Shown: positions 1-6,716, counted from the first letter of the stretch. The stretch is DNA of 14,550 nt from Prevotella sp. UBA7782 (GCA_002480935.1 DLDC01000055.1:4445-18994); one strand, 5' to 3'. Numbers and translations are program-made. The notes: generated by a model from the letters alone, not told the origin.

Positions 1-25
1 ATTCTGATTATCAACAAGATAAGAG

Positions 26-721
26 ATGACAGAAAAAACACACGATTACGTGGTCATCGTGGCCGGAGGAAAAGGACTGAGAATGGGCAGCGACACGCCC
101 AAACAGTTTCTTTGTGTGGGCGGAAAGCCCATACTCATGCGCACCATAGAGCGCTTCGCGGCTTACTCTAAGGAGCTGCGCGTCATCCTGGTGCTGCCTG
201 AGCACCAGACCGAATACTGGCACCAGCTGTGCCGCCAATATGCCTTCAGCCTGCCTTACACCCTTGTGGCCGGAGGCGAGACGCGCTTCCACTCGGTGAG
301 AAACGGCCTGGCCGCCATACCCGACAATGCCGAGGGCGTGGTGGGCATACACGACGGCGTGCGCCCCTTTCCCTCGCTGGAGGTGATAAGGCGGTGCTAT
401 GAGGAGGCCCGGAGGCTGGGAGCGGTCATTCCCGTTACGCCCGTCGTAGAGACGCTGAGGCAAGTTTCTACAGGCAAAAACGTGCAACGGGGCGACTACA
501 GGCTGGTGCAGACGCCCCAGACCTTCAGCATACAGCTGCTTAAGGCTGCCTACCGACAGCCTTACGACACGGCCTTCACCGACGATGCCAGCGTGGTGGA
601 GGCGCTGGGAGGTACCGTGGCCATGACGGAGGGCAACCGCGAGAACATCAAGATAACCACACCTTTCGACCTGAAGGTGGCTGCCTGCCTGGCAGCGGAA
701 GGTCAAGACACCAAGCAATAG
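26..721 (+). CDS. ispD: 2-C-methyl-D-erythritol 4-phosphate cytidylyltransferase (IspD)
   Basis: IspD transfers CMP from CTP onto 2-C-methyl-D-erythritol 4-phosphate in the cytosolic MEP pathway to isopentenyl diphosphate. The 231-residue product is normal for the family. Visible motifs: the nucleotide-binding loop AGGKGLRMG (residues 13-21) followed by PKQF (25-28), giving the expected catalytic Arg19 and Lys26; GGETRFHSV (83-91); IHDGVRPF (108-115), a variant of the common HDAARP; TPQTF (163-167); FTDDAS (184-189); and GNRENIKIT (203-211), with Lys209 in the place of the conserved lysine. The ATG at 26 gives the usual short lead into the first strand. recG follows after 3 nt, an arrangement I recall from other Bacteroidales and probably an operon. 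The promoter would lie left of the window. Function is well supported by motifs. Confidence 0.97.
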   Translation: MTEKTHDYVVIVAGGKGLRMGSDTPKQFLCVGGKPILMRTIERFAAYSKELRVILVLPEHQTEYWHQLCRQYAFSLPYTLVAGGETRFHSVRNGLAAIPDNAEGVVGIHDGVRPFPSLEVIRRCYEEARRLGAVIPVTPVVETLRQVSTGKNVQRGDYRLVQTPQTFSIQLLKAAYRQPYDTAFTDDASVVEALGGTVAMTEGNRENIKITTPFDLKVAACLAAEGQDTKQ

Positions 722-724
722 GCA

Positions 725-2824
725 ATGACAGACATACTGGACCAGGACATCATGTATCTTCAAGGCGTGGGGCCGAGGAAGAAGGAAATACTCAGCAAGG
801 AGCTGGGCATTCACACCTTCCGCGACCTGCTCACCTATTACCCTTATAAATATGTAGACCGCAGCAAGATATATGCCATCAGCGAGCTAAGCGCCGACAT
901 GCCTTACGTGCAGATAAAAGGGCGCATACTGAGCTTCGAGGAGTTTGAGATGGGGCCACGCAAGAAGCGTGTGGTGGCACACTTCAGCGACGGGCGCAAC
1001 GTGTGCGACCTGGTGTGGTTCAACGGCACCAAGTATGTGTACAGCCAGTATCAGGTGGGCAAGGAGTACATCTGCTTCGGCAAGCCCGGCATCTTTGGCG
1101 GAAGGTTTCAGTTCACACACCCCGAACTGGATGAAGCCAGCCAGGTGAGCCTGTCGGAAATGGGCATGCAGCCTTACTACATGACCACGGAAAAGATGAA
1201 GAAGAGCGGCATGACGTCGCGCACCATAGAGAAGATGCAAAAGACATTAGTGCTGCGCCTGCCCACAACGCTGCCCGAAACGCTGCCCGATTTCATCGTC
1301 AAACGCCTGCACCTCATCAGTTATAACGACGCCATACGCAAGATACACTATCCCAAGACGGCCGAGGACACGCAGCGGGCACGCCTCCGCCTGAAATTTG
1401 AGGAGCTGTTCTACGTGCAGCTCAACATCTTGCGCTATGCCAACGACCACCGCAAGAAGTATCGGGGCTACGTGTTCCGCCACGTGGGCAACGCCTTCAA
1501 CACCTTTTACAGATACAACCTGCCCTTCGAACTCACGGGGGCGCAGAAGCGCGTGATGCATGAGATATGGCAAGACATGTGCTCCGGCCGGCAGATGAAC
1601 CGTCTCTTGCAGGGCGACGTGGGCTCAGGCAAGACGCTGGTGGCCCTCATGGCCATGCTGCTGGCCATAGACAACGGTTATCAGGCGTGCATCATGGCTC
1701 CCACAGAGATACTGGCCGAGCAGCACTTGCAGACGCTGCGCGACTTCCTGGCCGACATGGACGTGAGGGTGGAGCTGCTCACCGGCATGGTGAAAGGCAA
1801 GCGGCGCGAGGACGTGCTCAGCCGCCTGGCCAGCGGTGACGTGCAGATATTGGTGGGCACACATGCCGTGATAGAAGACAATGTGGTGTTCAACCGCCTG
1901 GGACTGGCCGTCATCGATGAGCAGCACCGCTTTGGCGTGGCGCAGCGGGCCAAGCTGTGGGGCAAGAGCGACAACCCACCCCACGTGCTGGTGATGACGG
2001 CTACGCCCATTCCGCGCACCCTGGCCATGACCATATACGGCGACCTCGACGTGAGCGTCATCGACGAGCTGCCCCCCGGACGAAAGCCCATCGTGACCAT
2101 ACATAAGTTTGACACGCAGATGACAAGCCTCTATCAGGGCATCAGACAGCAAATCAACCAGGGAAGACAGGTGTATATCGTCTTCCCGCTTATCAAGGAA
2201 AGCGAGAAAAGTGACCTGAAGAACCTGGAGGAAGGCTATGAAACGCTGTGTCAGGTGTTTCCTGAATTCAGGCTGAGCAAGGTGCACGGCAAGATGAAGA
2301 CCAAGGACAAGGAGGCCGAGATGCAGAAGTTTGTGAGCGGCGAGACACAGATACTCGTAGCCACAACAGTGATAGAGGTGGGCGTGAACGTGCCCAACGC
2401 CTCGGTCATGGTGATACTCGATGCCCAGCGCTTCGGCCTCTCGCAGCTGCACCAGCTCAGAGGGCGCGTGGGCAGAGGGGCCAAACAGAGCTACTGCATA
2501 CTGGTTACCAACTTCAAGCTCAGCACGGAGACACGCAAGCGCATAGACATTATGTGTGACACCAACGACGGATTTCAGATAGCCGAGGCTGACCTGAAGC
2601 TGCGCGGGCCCGGCGACTTGGAAGGCACACAGCAAAGTGGCATTGCCTTCGACCTGAAGATTGCCGACATAGCACGCGACGGACAGATAGTGCAGATGGC
2701 GCGCGACGAGGCGCAGAGGGTGATAGACAACGACCCACAATGCAACAAGCCGGAGTATAACTTGCTGTGGGAGAGGCTCAAAAAGTTAAGAAAGACTAAC
2801 ATAAACTGGGCGGCTATCAGTTAA
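725..2824 (+). CDS. recG: ATP-dependent DNA helicase RecG
   Basis: RecG is a monomeric superfamily 2 helicase that remodels stalled replication forks and branch-migrates recombination intermediates. The 699-residue protein has the full family layout. An N-terminal helical part carries YLQGVGPRKKEIL (11-23). An OB-fold wedge domain (about 60-140) contacts the fork. The first helicase lobe has Walker A GDVGSGKT (297-304), the RecG-type Walker B DEQHRF (398-403) and TATPIPRT (425-432). The second lobe has ATTVIEVGVNVPNA (546-559) and LRGRVGRG (578-585). The C-terminal region has LRGPGDLEGTQQSG (626-639), typical of RecG. No motif residue is missing. The start lies 3 nt after the ispD stop, so the two are probably translated from one message. 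I see no convincing intrinsic terminator after the stop. Confidence 0.98.
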   Translation: MTDILDQDIMYLQGVGPRKKEILSKELGIHTFRDLLTYYPYKYVDRSKIYAISELSADMPYVQIKGRILSFEEFEMGPRKKRVVAHFSDGRNVCDLVWFNGTKYVYSQYQVGKEYICFGKPGIFGGRFQFTHPELDEASQVSLSEMGMQPYYMTTEKMKKSGMTSRTIEKMQKTLVLRLPTTLPETLPDFIVKRLHLISYNDAIRKIHYPKTAEDTQRARLRLKFEELFYVQLNILRYANDHRKKYRGYVFRHVGNAFNTFYRYNLPFELTGAQKRVMHEIWQDMCSGRQMNRLLQGDVGSGKTLVALMAMLLAIDNGYQACIMAPTEILAEQHLQTLRDFLADMDVRVELLTGMVKGKRREDVLSRLASGDVQILVGTHAVIEDNVVFNRLGLAVIDEQHRFGVAQRAKLWGKSDNPPHVLVMTATPIPRTLAMTIYGDLDVSVIDELPPGRKPIVTIHKFDTQMTSLYQGIRQQINQGRQVYIVFPLIKESEKSDLKNLEEGYETLCQVFPEFRLSKVHGKMKTKDKEAEMQKFVSGETQILVATTVIEVGVNVPNASVMVILDAQRFGLSQLHQLRGRVGRGAKQSYCILVTNFKLSTETRKRIDIMCDTNDGFQIAEADLKLRGPGDLEGTQQSGIAFDLKIADIARDGQIVQMARDEAQRVIDNDPQCNKPEYNLLWERLKKLRKTNINWAAIS

Positions 2825-2884
2825 AAAGGAGCAGGGATGTAATGTTTACAACTTTTCGTTGGGTCCTTAGTTATAAATTAGCAA

Positions 2885-2894
2885 TTTGCGCAAA
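2885..2894. repeat. 10-bp perfect palindrome downstream of recG
   Basis: TTTGCGCAAA is self-complementary and lies between GCAA (2881-2884) and TTGC (2897-2900), so a longer imperfect dyad spans 2881-2900. It sits 61 nt after the recG stop and about 70 nt upstream of the candidate peptidase promoter. No U-tract follows, so it is not a typical terminator. It could be a regulator site or chance; the support is the symmetry alone. Confidence 0.3.
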
Positions 2895-2965
2895 CGTTGC
2901 TTTCGATTAGTGTTAAAAAGCCTCTAAAAACTGTTAACCGAAACACAAATGCGCCAAAAATTTAT

Positions 2966-2973
2966 TATCTTTG
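2966..2973 (+). promoter_or_regulatory. Candidate Bacteroidetes -7 element for the M23 peptidase gene
   Basis: TATCTTTG matches the Bacteroidetes -7 consensus TAnnTTTG exactly and sits in an AT-rich stretch followed by GCA, a common context in this phylum. No TTTG is found at the expected 19-21 nt upstream, so the -33 half is weak or absent. Transcription would begin near 2979, leaving a leader of about 100 nt before the ATG at 3083. It is the only good candidate in the 258-nt gap between recG and the peptidase gene. Confidence 0.55.
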
Positions 2974-3032
2974 CAATGTCTTTTAAAAAGTCGATGGGCA
3001 TTTCTAGCCACAACGGCAATGATTTGAAGGCA

Positions 3033-3049
3033 GAACTCTCAGTGAGTTC
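3033..3049 (+). other. Small hairpin in the peptidase leader
   Basis: GAACTC (3033-3038) and GAGTTC (3044-3049) pair perfectly around a 5-nt loop, 34 nt before the preferred ATG. It falls inside the inferred 5' untranslated leader. It is too short and lacks a U-tract to be a terminator; a role in translation control or message stability is possible but unproven. Confidence 0.35.
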
Positions 3050-3082
3050 CCGGTTCATCTATAACCAAAACAATATTTGAGC

Positions 3083-3871
3083 ATGATAATAAAAAACATC
3101 TTTAGAACATTAACTATAGTAGCATTTTGTAGTTTCACAACAATTACAGCCAACGCACAGGATCTCTTGGCCCGTCAGGCTCCCATAGACAGAAAAATGA
3201 AAGCTCTTGACACGCTGGCTTTGCGCAAGACCATAGAGCGCGAAGATATGGAAAATCCATCGGCCGACCTGTATGAAGGCTGGGACAACCGCTACGCTCA
3301 CAAAGCTACTACACTGCCTGATGTTTATAAGATAGACTTGAGAGGCTTCAGAATGCCTACACCCAGCCGCGTCATCACAAGCAACTTCGGACGCCGGTGG
3401 GGTCGTATGCACAAGGGCCTGGATATAAAGGTATATATAGGCGACACCATTCGCGCCGCTTTCTCCGGCAAGGTGCGCATCGTGAGATATGAAGCTAACG
3501 GCTATGGCAACTATGTGGTGATAAGGCATAACAACGGTTTGGAGACCATCTATGGTCACCTCTCACGCCAACTGGTGCACGAAAATCAGACGGTGAGGGC
3601 CGGACAACCCATCGGACTGGGCGGAAACACAGGCCTTTCTACTGGTTCGCACCTGCACTTCGAGACAAGACTGTGCGGCGTGGCGCTTAACCCGGCTCTG
3701 TTCTTCGACTTCCGAAACCAAGATGTAACGGGCGACTTCTACACCTTCAGGCGTTCTACCATTGACAGCGAGAGCGCACAGGCCACACGGTTGCGCGGCA
3801 AAAACGACGGCAGAGGCTACCGACGCAGTGATGTGACGGGCGGTGGCGACGACGACTACGGTATGAGATAA
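3083..3871 (+). CDS. Exported M23 (LytM-type) metallopeptidase
   Basis: Predicted zinc endopeptidase of family M23, expected to act on peptidoglycan cross-bridges or stem peptides outside the inner membrane. From the ATG at 3083 the protein has 262 residues. A TTG 6 nt upstream (3077) could also start it, but ATG gives a cleaner signal peptide: a basic start, a hydrophobic stretch and a likely cut near TANA-QD (about residue 25). Residues 26-90 are charged and without a recognised domain. The LytM domain spans about 90-215, with zinc ligands in HKGLD (His110, Asp114) and in GSHLHFE (His192), and the other catalytic histidines at His159 (IYGHLS) and His190. All key residues are present, so it should be an active enzyme rather than an EnvC/NlpD-type activator. 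The tail (about 238-262) is basic, then Gly/Asp-rich. It is transcribed alone and ends in a strong terminator. Confidence 0.93.
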   Translation: MIIKNIFRTLTIVAFCSFTTITANAQDLLARQAPIDRKMKALDTLALRKTIEREDMENPSADLYEGWDNRYAHKATTLPDVYKIDLRGFRMPTPSRVITSNFGRRWGRMHKGLDIKVYIGDTIRAAFSGKVRIVRYEANGYGNYVVIRHNNGLETIYGHLSRQLVHENQTVRAGQPIGLGGNTGLSTGSHLHFETRLCGVALNPALFFDFRNQDVTGDFYTFRRSTIDSESAQATRLRGKNDGRGYRRSDVTGGGDDDYGMR

Positions 3872-3898
3872 ACGCAAACTACACATTATTATATATAT

Positions 3899-3933
3899 AA
3901 AGCCGGGCTCTGAGAGTCCGGCTTTATTGTTTT
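3899..3933 (+). terminator. Rho-independent terminator after the M23 peptidase gene
   Basis: AAAGCCGGGCTC (3899-3910) pairs with GAGTCCGGCTTT (3914-3925) as a 12-bp stem with one G-U pair and a TGA loop, followed by ATTGTTTT. It lies 27 nt after the stop. The minus-strand glycosyltransferase gene ends at 4012 and converges on it; read in that direction the stem is followed by TTTATATATATAATAAT, so it may terminate both transcripts. Confidence 0.93.
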
Positions 3934-4011
3934 GACACCCTACATGGCAAGACCCTCTTGTCTGGTAATCTGAAAAAGGACAAGAAAAAAGGGCTAACCG
4001 CAACAGCTCCG

Positions 4012-4794
4012 TTACTTCTTATAAAAACTGCGGAGCAAGAACCAGCCATGCAACAGCACCGTCTGCAACAGTCCGTAGTGGCAGCGCATCACCTGGAAGC
4101 GCTCTTGCAGAGAGTCGTTATGATTGGCCATGGTGTCGCCTCCCTGCAAGAAAAGGGCCACAACACGATGCACGGGGCGCAGCGCAAGGCCACGACGCTC
4201 ACCCTCCTTCATCACCTTGATGCACCAGTCTACATCTGCCGAATGGCGGAAGCGGGTGTCATAGGGAAACATCTTGGCAATGTCGGTGCGGGCATAAAAG
4301 GCCTGGTGGCACACCAGCATGCCCCACTTAAACGACCGCCACGTGAGCTTTTCGGGCGGCTGAAGTCTCCTGTGGCGAATGAAGTGCCCGCCAATATCCA
4401 CTATATCGGTGTTGCCATACACCACGGCAGGCATTTCCTCACCGTCGCCCGGTTCGGCCACAAGGGCAACAGCCGACAATGTGTCGGCTGAGGGCAGGCG
4501 GTCGCCCGCGTTGAGAAAAAGCACATAGTCGCCCGTAGCCATGCGCAGGCCTTTGTTCATGGCATCATACAGGCCGTTATCAGGCTCGCTCACAATGGTA
4601 ACACGGCGCAGGTCGTCGGCCTCGGCCACCTTCTTCTTATATGCCTCGGCCATGCTCACCGTGTCGTCTTTCGACGCTCCGTCTATGATGAGATGCTCTA
4701 TGTGCTCATAATCCTGCATGAATACGCTGTCGAGCGTGGGCTGGAGCACCGGCGCCGCATTATAGGTTATTGTAACAATGGTGAATGTAATCAT
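4012..4794 (-). CDS. Family 2 glycosyltransferase (WcaA-like, GT-A fold)
   Basis: Predicted to move a sugar from an activated nucleotide donor onto a growing surface glycan on the cytosolic side of the membrane; donor and acceptor cannot be read from the sequence. The 260-residue protein shows GT2 features: FTIVTITYNA (4-13); IIDGASKDDT (36-45); SEPDNGLYDAMNKG (69-82), a hallmark of the colanic-acid-type subgroup; and the metal and nucleotide site LNAGD (94-98) in place of a DxD. HSADVDW (184-190) is the likely catalytic-base region. There is no obvious multi-helix membrane domain; the last 15 or so residues are hydrophobic and basic and may touch the membrane. Its ATG overlaps the stop of the upstream GT4 gene (ATGA), which indicates translational coupling. 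GT2 subfamily placement is confident; substrate is unknown. Confidence 0.93.
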   Translation of the reverse strand: MITFTIVTITYNAAPVLQPTLDSVFMQDYEHIEHLIIDGASKDDTVSMAEAYKKKVAEADDLRRVTIVSEPDNGLYDAMNKGLRMATGDYVLFLNAGDRLPSADTLSAVALVAEPGDGEEMPAVVYGNTDIVDIGGHFIRHRRLQPPEKLTWRSFKWGMLVCHQAFYARTDIAKMFPYDTRFRHSADVDWCIKVMKEGERRGLALRPVHRVVALFLQGGDTMANHNDSLQERFQVMRCHYGLLQTVLLHGWFLLRSFYKK

Positions 4795-6065
4795 AATTTA
4801 TAACGCTTGATGGCCATAGCCTGATTGTAGATGTCTATATACTTCATGGCTACGGCATTCTGAGAATAGCATTGCGCCACTTTGCGCTGGGCATTGGCGG
4901 AGAGCTCCTCATAGTCGGTTTCGTACAAAACCCAATACATGCCCTTCGCCAAATCGGCCTCATCACGGTATTTGGCCACATAGCCATTGTGCCGATGGTC
5001 TATCTCTTCGGATATGCCTCCCACGTTGAAGCCCACGCAGGGCACGCCGCAAGCCATGGCTTCCATAATGGTGTTGGGCAGATTTTCTGACAGCGAGGGC
5101 AGTACAAACACGTCGGCAGCGTTATATATGGCCACCAGGCGACGCACATCTGAGGTATAGTCGATGGTGTAAACGGGAAAGTCGAAGGCTCCGGCCATCT
5201 CGTCAGAGTGACCACCCAGCACGAGCACGGCAGTGTTGTCCAACATCTCGGGATGCTCCTTGGCCAGTGTGTGACAGGCATCAACAAGGAATTTCATGCC
5301 CTTGAGCTCGTTGGTGACACGCTGCGAGACAAACAAGATGAACTTCTTTCCCTCCGGCAAGCCGAGCAAGGCGCGGCTCTCCGTGCGGTCTTTGCGGCAG
5401 AACACATGCGTGTCTATCGTGTTGGGCACCGAAAAAACTTTCTGCTCCCTGAGCAAAGTGCTCTTGCGGGCCTCACCGGCCAGCCATTTGCTGCAGGCCA
5501 CAAAGGCGATGTGATAGCGTGAGAGGATGTTCTTCTTGCGGCGCCACACACGTGCAGAGAGGTCATGACGCGAACCGCCACCGGGCAACAGCCGACAGTT
5601 GGAACACTGATGCTCAAAGCGCCGGCACGTCAGCGCGCAATGACAGATGCCTGTGGCCGGCCATATATCGTGCATGGTCCATACCACGGGCTTGCCCGAC
5701 TCAAGGATGCGACGGATGGTCCGCAATGAGAGCATACCCTGATTAATCCAATGCAGGTGAATGACATCTGCCTCCTTGAACTCCGGAAGACGGGTGATGT
5801 CGGAACCGCATTGCGCCGTGTCTATCTCAAAAAGGTGGTTGCGTGAGAAATGCAAGTGGCAAAATATGCACCAACGCTCATAGAGAAAACGCCACTTTCG
5901 CAGCAGGCGGTGCCCCAGCCCCACAACAGTAATATCATCGGTAACCTTGTCTCCCACCAGCATCTTTGCCTTGACGCCGTTGTTGTTGAGTGCGCTCTTC
6001 AGACGGTTGGCTGCTATGGCCGCTCCGCCTGTCAACTCGCTCGTATTTACAATCAATACTCTCAT
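4791..6065 (-). CDS. Family 4 glycosyltransferase (GT-B fold) with a Cys-rich insert
   Basis: Predicted retaining glycosyltransferase acting on a capsule, O-antigen-like or exopolysaccharide acceptor in the cytosol. From the ATG at 6065 it has 424 residues. The N-terminal Rossmann lobe starts MRVLIVNTSELTGGAAIAAN and includes VIHLHWIN (101-108) and VVWTMHDIWPATGICHC (127-143). A cluster of five cysteines (141, 143, 147, 154, 157) follows. The C-terminal lobe carries ILFVSQ (243-248) and the GT4 donor-binding E-x7-E pattern (Glu327, Glu335) in SLSENLPNTIMEAMACGVP. An in-frame ATG 21 nt upstream (6086) is rejected because it lies inside the promoter -7 element at 6084-6091. The gene leads a two-gene operon with the GT2 gene, so the two probably add consecutive sugars. 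No flippase, polymerase or sugar-nucleotide gene is adjacent, so this is a small isolated pair. Confidence 0.92.
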   Translation of the reverse strand: MRVLIVNTSELTGGAAIAANRLKSALNNNGVKAKMLVGDKVTDDITVVGLGHRLLRKWRFLYERWCIFCHLHFSRNHLFEIDTAQCGSDITRLPEFKEADVIHLHWINQGMLSLRTIRRILESGKPVVWTMHDIWPATGICHCALTCRRFEHQCSNCRLLPGGGSRHDLSARVWRRKKNILSRYHIAFVACSKWLAGEARKSTLLREQKVFSVPNTIDTHVFCRKDRTESRALLGLPEGKKFILFVSQRVTNELKGMKFLVDACHTLAKEHPEMLDNTAVLVLGGHSDEMAGAFDFPVYTIDYTSDVRRLVAIYNAADVFVLPSLSENLPNTIMEAMACGVPCVGFNVGGISEEIDHRHNGYVAKYRDEADLAKGMYWVLYETDYEELSANAQRKVAQCYSQNAVAMKYIDIYNQAMAIKRYKL

Positions 6066-6083
6066 AACTGCATAATTATAAAG

Positions 6084-6115
6084 CAAAGGTACAGTAAAAA
6101 CCGTAGACTTACAAG
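6084..6115 (-). promoter_or_regulatory. Bacteroidetes-type promoter for the glycosyltransferase pair
   Basis: On the minus strand TACCTTTG (6084-6091) matches TAnnTTTG exactly and is preceded, after 20 nt, by CTTG (6112-6115), close to the -33 TTTG. Transcription would start near 6077, giving a leader of only about 12 nt before the ATG at 6065. This fixes the GT4 start codon. The -7 box is identical to that of the divergent small-RNA promoter at 6229-6236. Confidence 0.72.
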
Positions 6116-6135
6116 AAAAGTAACATATTATTCGT

Positions 6136-6149
6136 TGTGCACGTGCACA
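6136..6149. promoter_or_regulatory. 14-bp perfect palindrome, candidate operator
   Basis: TGTGCACGTGCACA is perfectly self-complementary. It lies between the two divergent promoters, 20 nt beyond the -33 element of the glycosyltransferase promoter (about -60 from its start) and 56 nt upstream of the small-RNA -33 element. Position and symmetry suit a dimeric DNA-binding regulator acting on one or both promoters. The regulator is unknown, and I recognise no named site. Confidence 0.45.
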
Positions 6150-6154
6150 TAGTC

Positions 6155-6168
6155 TTGATTTTAATCAA
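6155..6168. promoter_or_regulatory. Inverted repeat TTGATT-TT-AATCAA between divergent promoters
   Basis: Two perfect 6-bp arms (6155-6160 and 6163-6168) surround a TT centre, 5 nt from the 14-bp palindrome at 6136-6149. It is an AT-rich dyad of typical operator size. It may be a second regulator site or a protein-bound bend; chance is more likely here than for the GC-containing neighbour. Confidence 0.35.
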
Positions 6169-6205
6169 TAAAACGTTATTATGTATGAATTATAGGGGCT
6201 AAATA

Positions 6206-6236
6206 TTTGCAGAACCGTAAAGTTGACGTACCTTTG
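6206..6236 (+). promoter_or_regulatory. Consensus Bacteroidetes promoter for a small RNA
   Basis: TTTG (6206-6209), a 19-nt spacer and TACCTTTG (6229-6236) match both halves of the Bacteroidetes housekeeping promoter (TTTG, 19-21 nt, TAnnTTTG) without a mismatch. This is the best promoter in the window. Transcription would begin about 6242-6244. No protein gene follows on this strand before the terminator near 6440. Confidence 0.8.
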
Positions 6237-6241
6237 CAGTG

Positions 6242-6440
6242 TCAAAAGGTTAATAGATTGTTTAGGTTAGTAGTAATAGATTTAGGTTTTTAGTTATTTT
6301 ATTTAAGGTAGAGTTTAACGATTGTTCTTTTTTAGGATGACAAAGGTAACCGTGAGGCTTCCTTTAGAATTGAAAGGATTTTTAGTTAAACATAGGCTTA
6401 AGCGCCGGAGCTCGTTGAGAGTTTCGGCGCTTTCTTTTTG
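6242..6440 (+). ncRNA. Candidate stand-alone small RNA, about 200 nt
   Basis: A complete transcription unit without a convincing protein gene: a perfect promoter ends at 6236, an intrinsic terminator closes the unit at 6400-6440, and the product would be about 200 nt. The 5' half is U/A-rich and largely unstructured, with TTTAGG occurring three times (6261-6266, 6281-6286, 6331-6336). The 3' half has a small hairpin, TCCTTT (6360-6365) with AAAGGA (6373-6378), and then the terminator stem. I see no 6S-like long rod, tmRNA, RNase P or SRP signature. A 42-codon reading frame (6337-6465) runs past the terminator and is judged unlikely. It could instead be the orphan leader of a lost gene. The family is not recognised; the RNA call rests on promoter plus terminator. 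Confidence 0.62.
6400..6440 (+). terminator. Rho-independent terminator of the small RNA
   Basis: AAGCGCCG (6400-6407) pairs perfectly with CGGCGCTT (6425-6432); a nested CTC/GAG pairing (6411-6413 with 6417-6419) can form in the loop. The stem runs into TTTCTTTTTG (6431-6440), a good U-tract. No annotated plus-strand protein gene precedes it, so it belongs to the transcript starting near 6242. Confidence 0.85.
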
Positions 6441-6568
6441 CTGCTATTTCAGAATCACCCATTGACGGGTGCCCCTTTGCTCATCGTTTGCGAGGCCGGC
6501 ACGAGGCACGGCCTCGCACCAACGAACATCCAAAATTCCACACACACGAATGGGATAATCATTGCATT

Positions 6569-6605
6569 GATTGTGAACAATGATTGCATCAGCAGTTGTA
6601 GTGGC
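6569..6605 (+). repeat. 37-bp direct repeat, copy 1
   Basis: Starts GATTGTGAACAATGATTGCA and ends GTTGTAGTGGC; identical at all 37 positions to copy 2 at 6680-6716, 111 nt away. It contains the dyad ATTGT-GA-ACAAT (6570-6581). Confidence 0.85.
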
Positions 6606-6679
6606 CGCGCCTTGTGCCGGCCTCGCACCAAAGAACATCCATATACAAACGCACGGCAATGCTGACTATCATTACAACC

Positions 6680-6716
6680 GATTGTGAACAATGATTGCAT
6701 CAGCAGTTGTAGTGGC
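6680..6716 (+). repeat. 37-bp direct repeat, copy 2
   Basis: Identical to copy 1 at 6569-6605. The flanks differ beyond these borders: ATTACAACC before this copy against ATTGCATT before copy 1, and TGGCGAATTC after it against CGCGCCTTG. This marks the element as a discrete conserved unit. Confidence 0.85.

Larger units (their letters stand above)
6484..6716. repeat. Imperfect tandem and inverted repeat block (two units of about 110 bp)
   Basis: Two direct units can be aligned. Each begins with a 23-bp element (6510-6532 and 6619-6641, one mismatch, C6523 against A6632) and ends with a 37-bp element that is identical in both (6569-6605 and 6680-6716). The roughly 37-nt stretch between the two elements differs strongly. 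To the left, 6489-6506 is an inverted copy (17 of 18 matching) of 6610-6627, and 6489-6497 pairs perfectly with 6510-6518 as a 9-bp stem. The first unit also has AATCATTG (6557-6564) opposite CAATGATT (6578-6585). No transposase, target-site duplication or CRISPR features are visible. It may be a dispersed intergenic repeat family of the genome, but that cannot be tested here. Confidence 0.75.

Noticed and set aside
11..814. 267-codon minus-strand open frame opposite ispD
   Set aside because: Antisense shadow of ispD and the start of recG with no recognisable domain.
1625..2740. 371-codon minus-strand open frame opposite recG
   Set aside because: Lies wholly antisense to an unambiguous recG; His/Leu/Val-rich composition is typical of the antisense frame of a GC-rich gene.
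6066..6086. Upstream ATG at 6086 as start of the GT4 gene
   Set aside because: It lies within the promoter -7 element and would precede the expected transcription start; MRVLIVNTSE at 6065 is the usual N-terminus.
6337..6465. 42-codon plus-strand frame starting MTKVTVRLPLELKGF
   Set aside because: It runs through and beyond the terminator stem and U-tract at 6400-6440, so the transcript would lack a stop codon, and its second half is low-information Ser/Arg/Cys sequence. The first residues look protein-like, so it is kept as an alternative to the non-coding RNA call.
6456..6471. Hairpin CACCC/GGGTG after the small-RNA terminator
   Set aside because: Only 5 bp with a 6-nt loop and no U-tract; likely chance.
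6510..6716. Possible CRISPR array
   Set aside because: Only two copies, spacing of 111 nt, and the intervening sequence itself contains a second repeated element; no cas genes.
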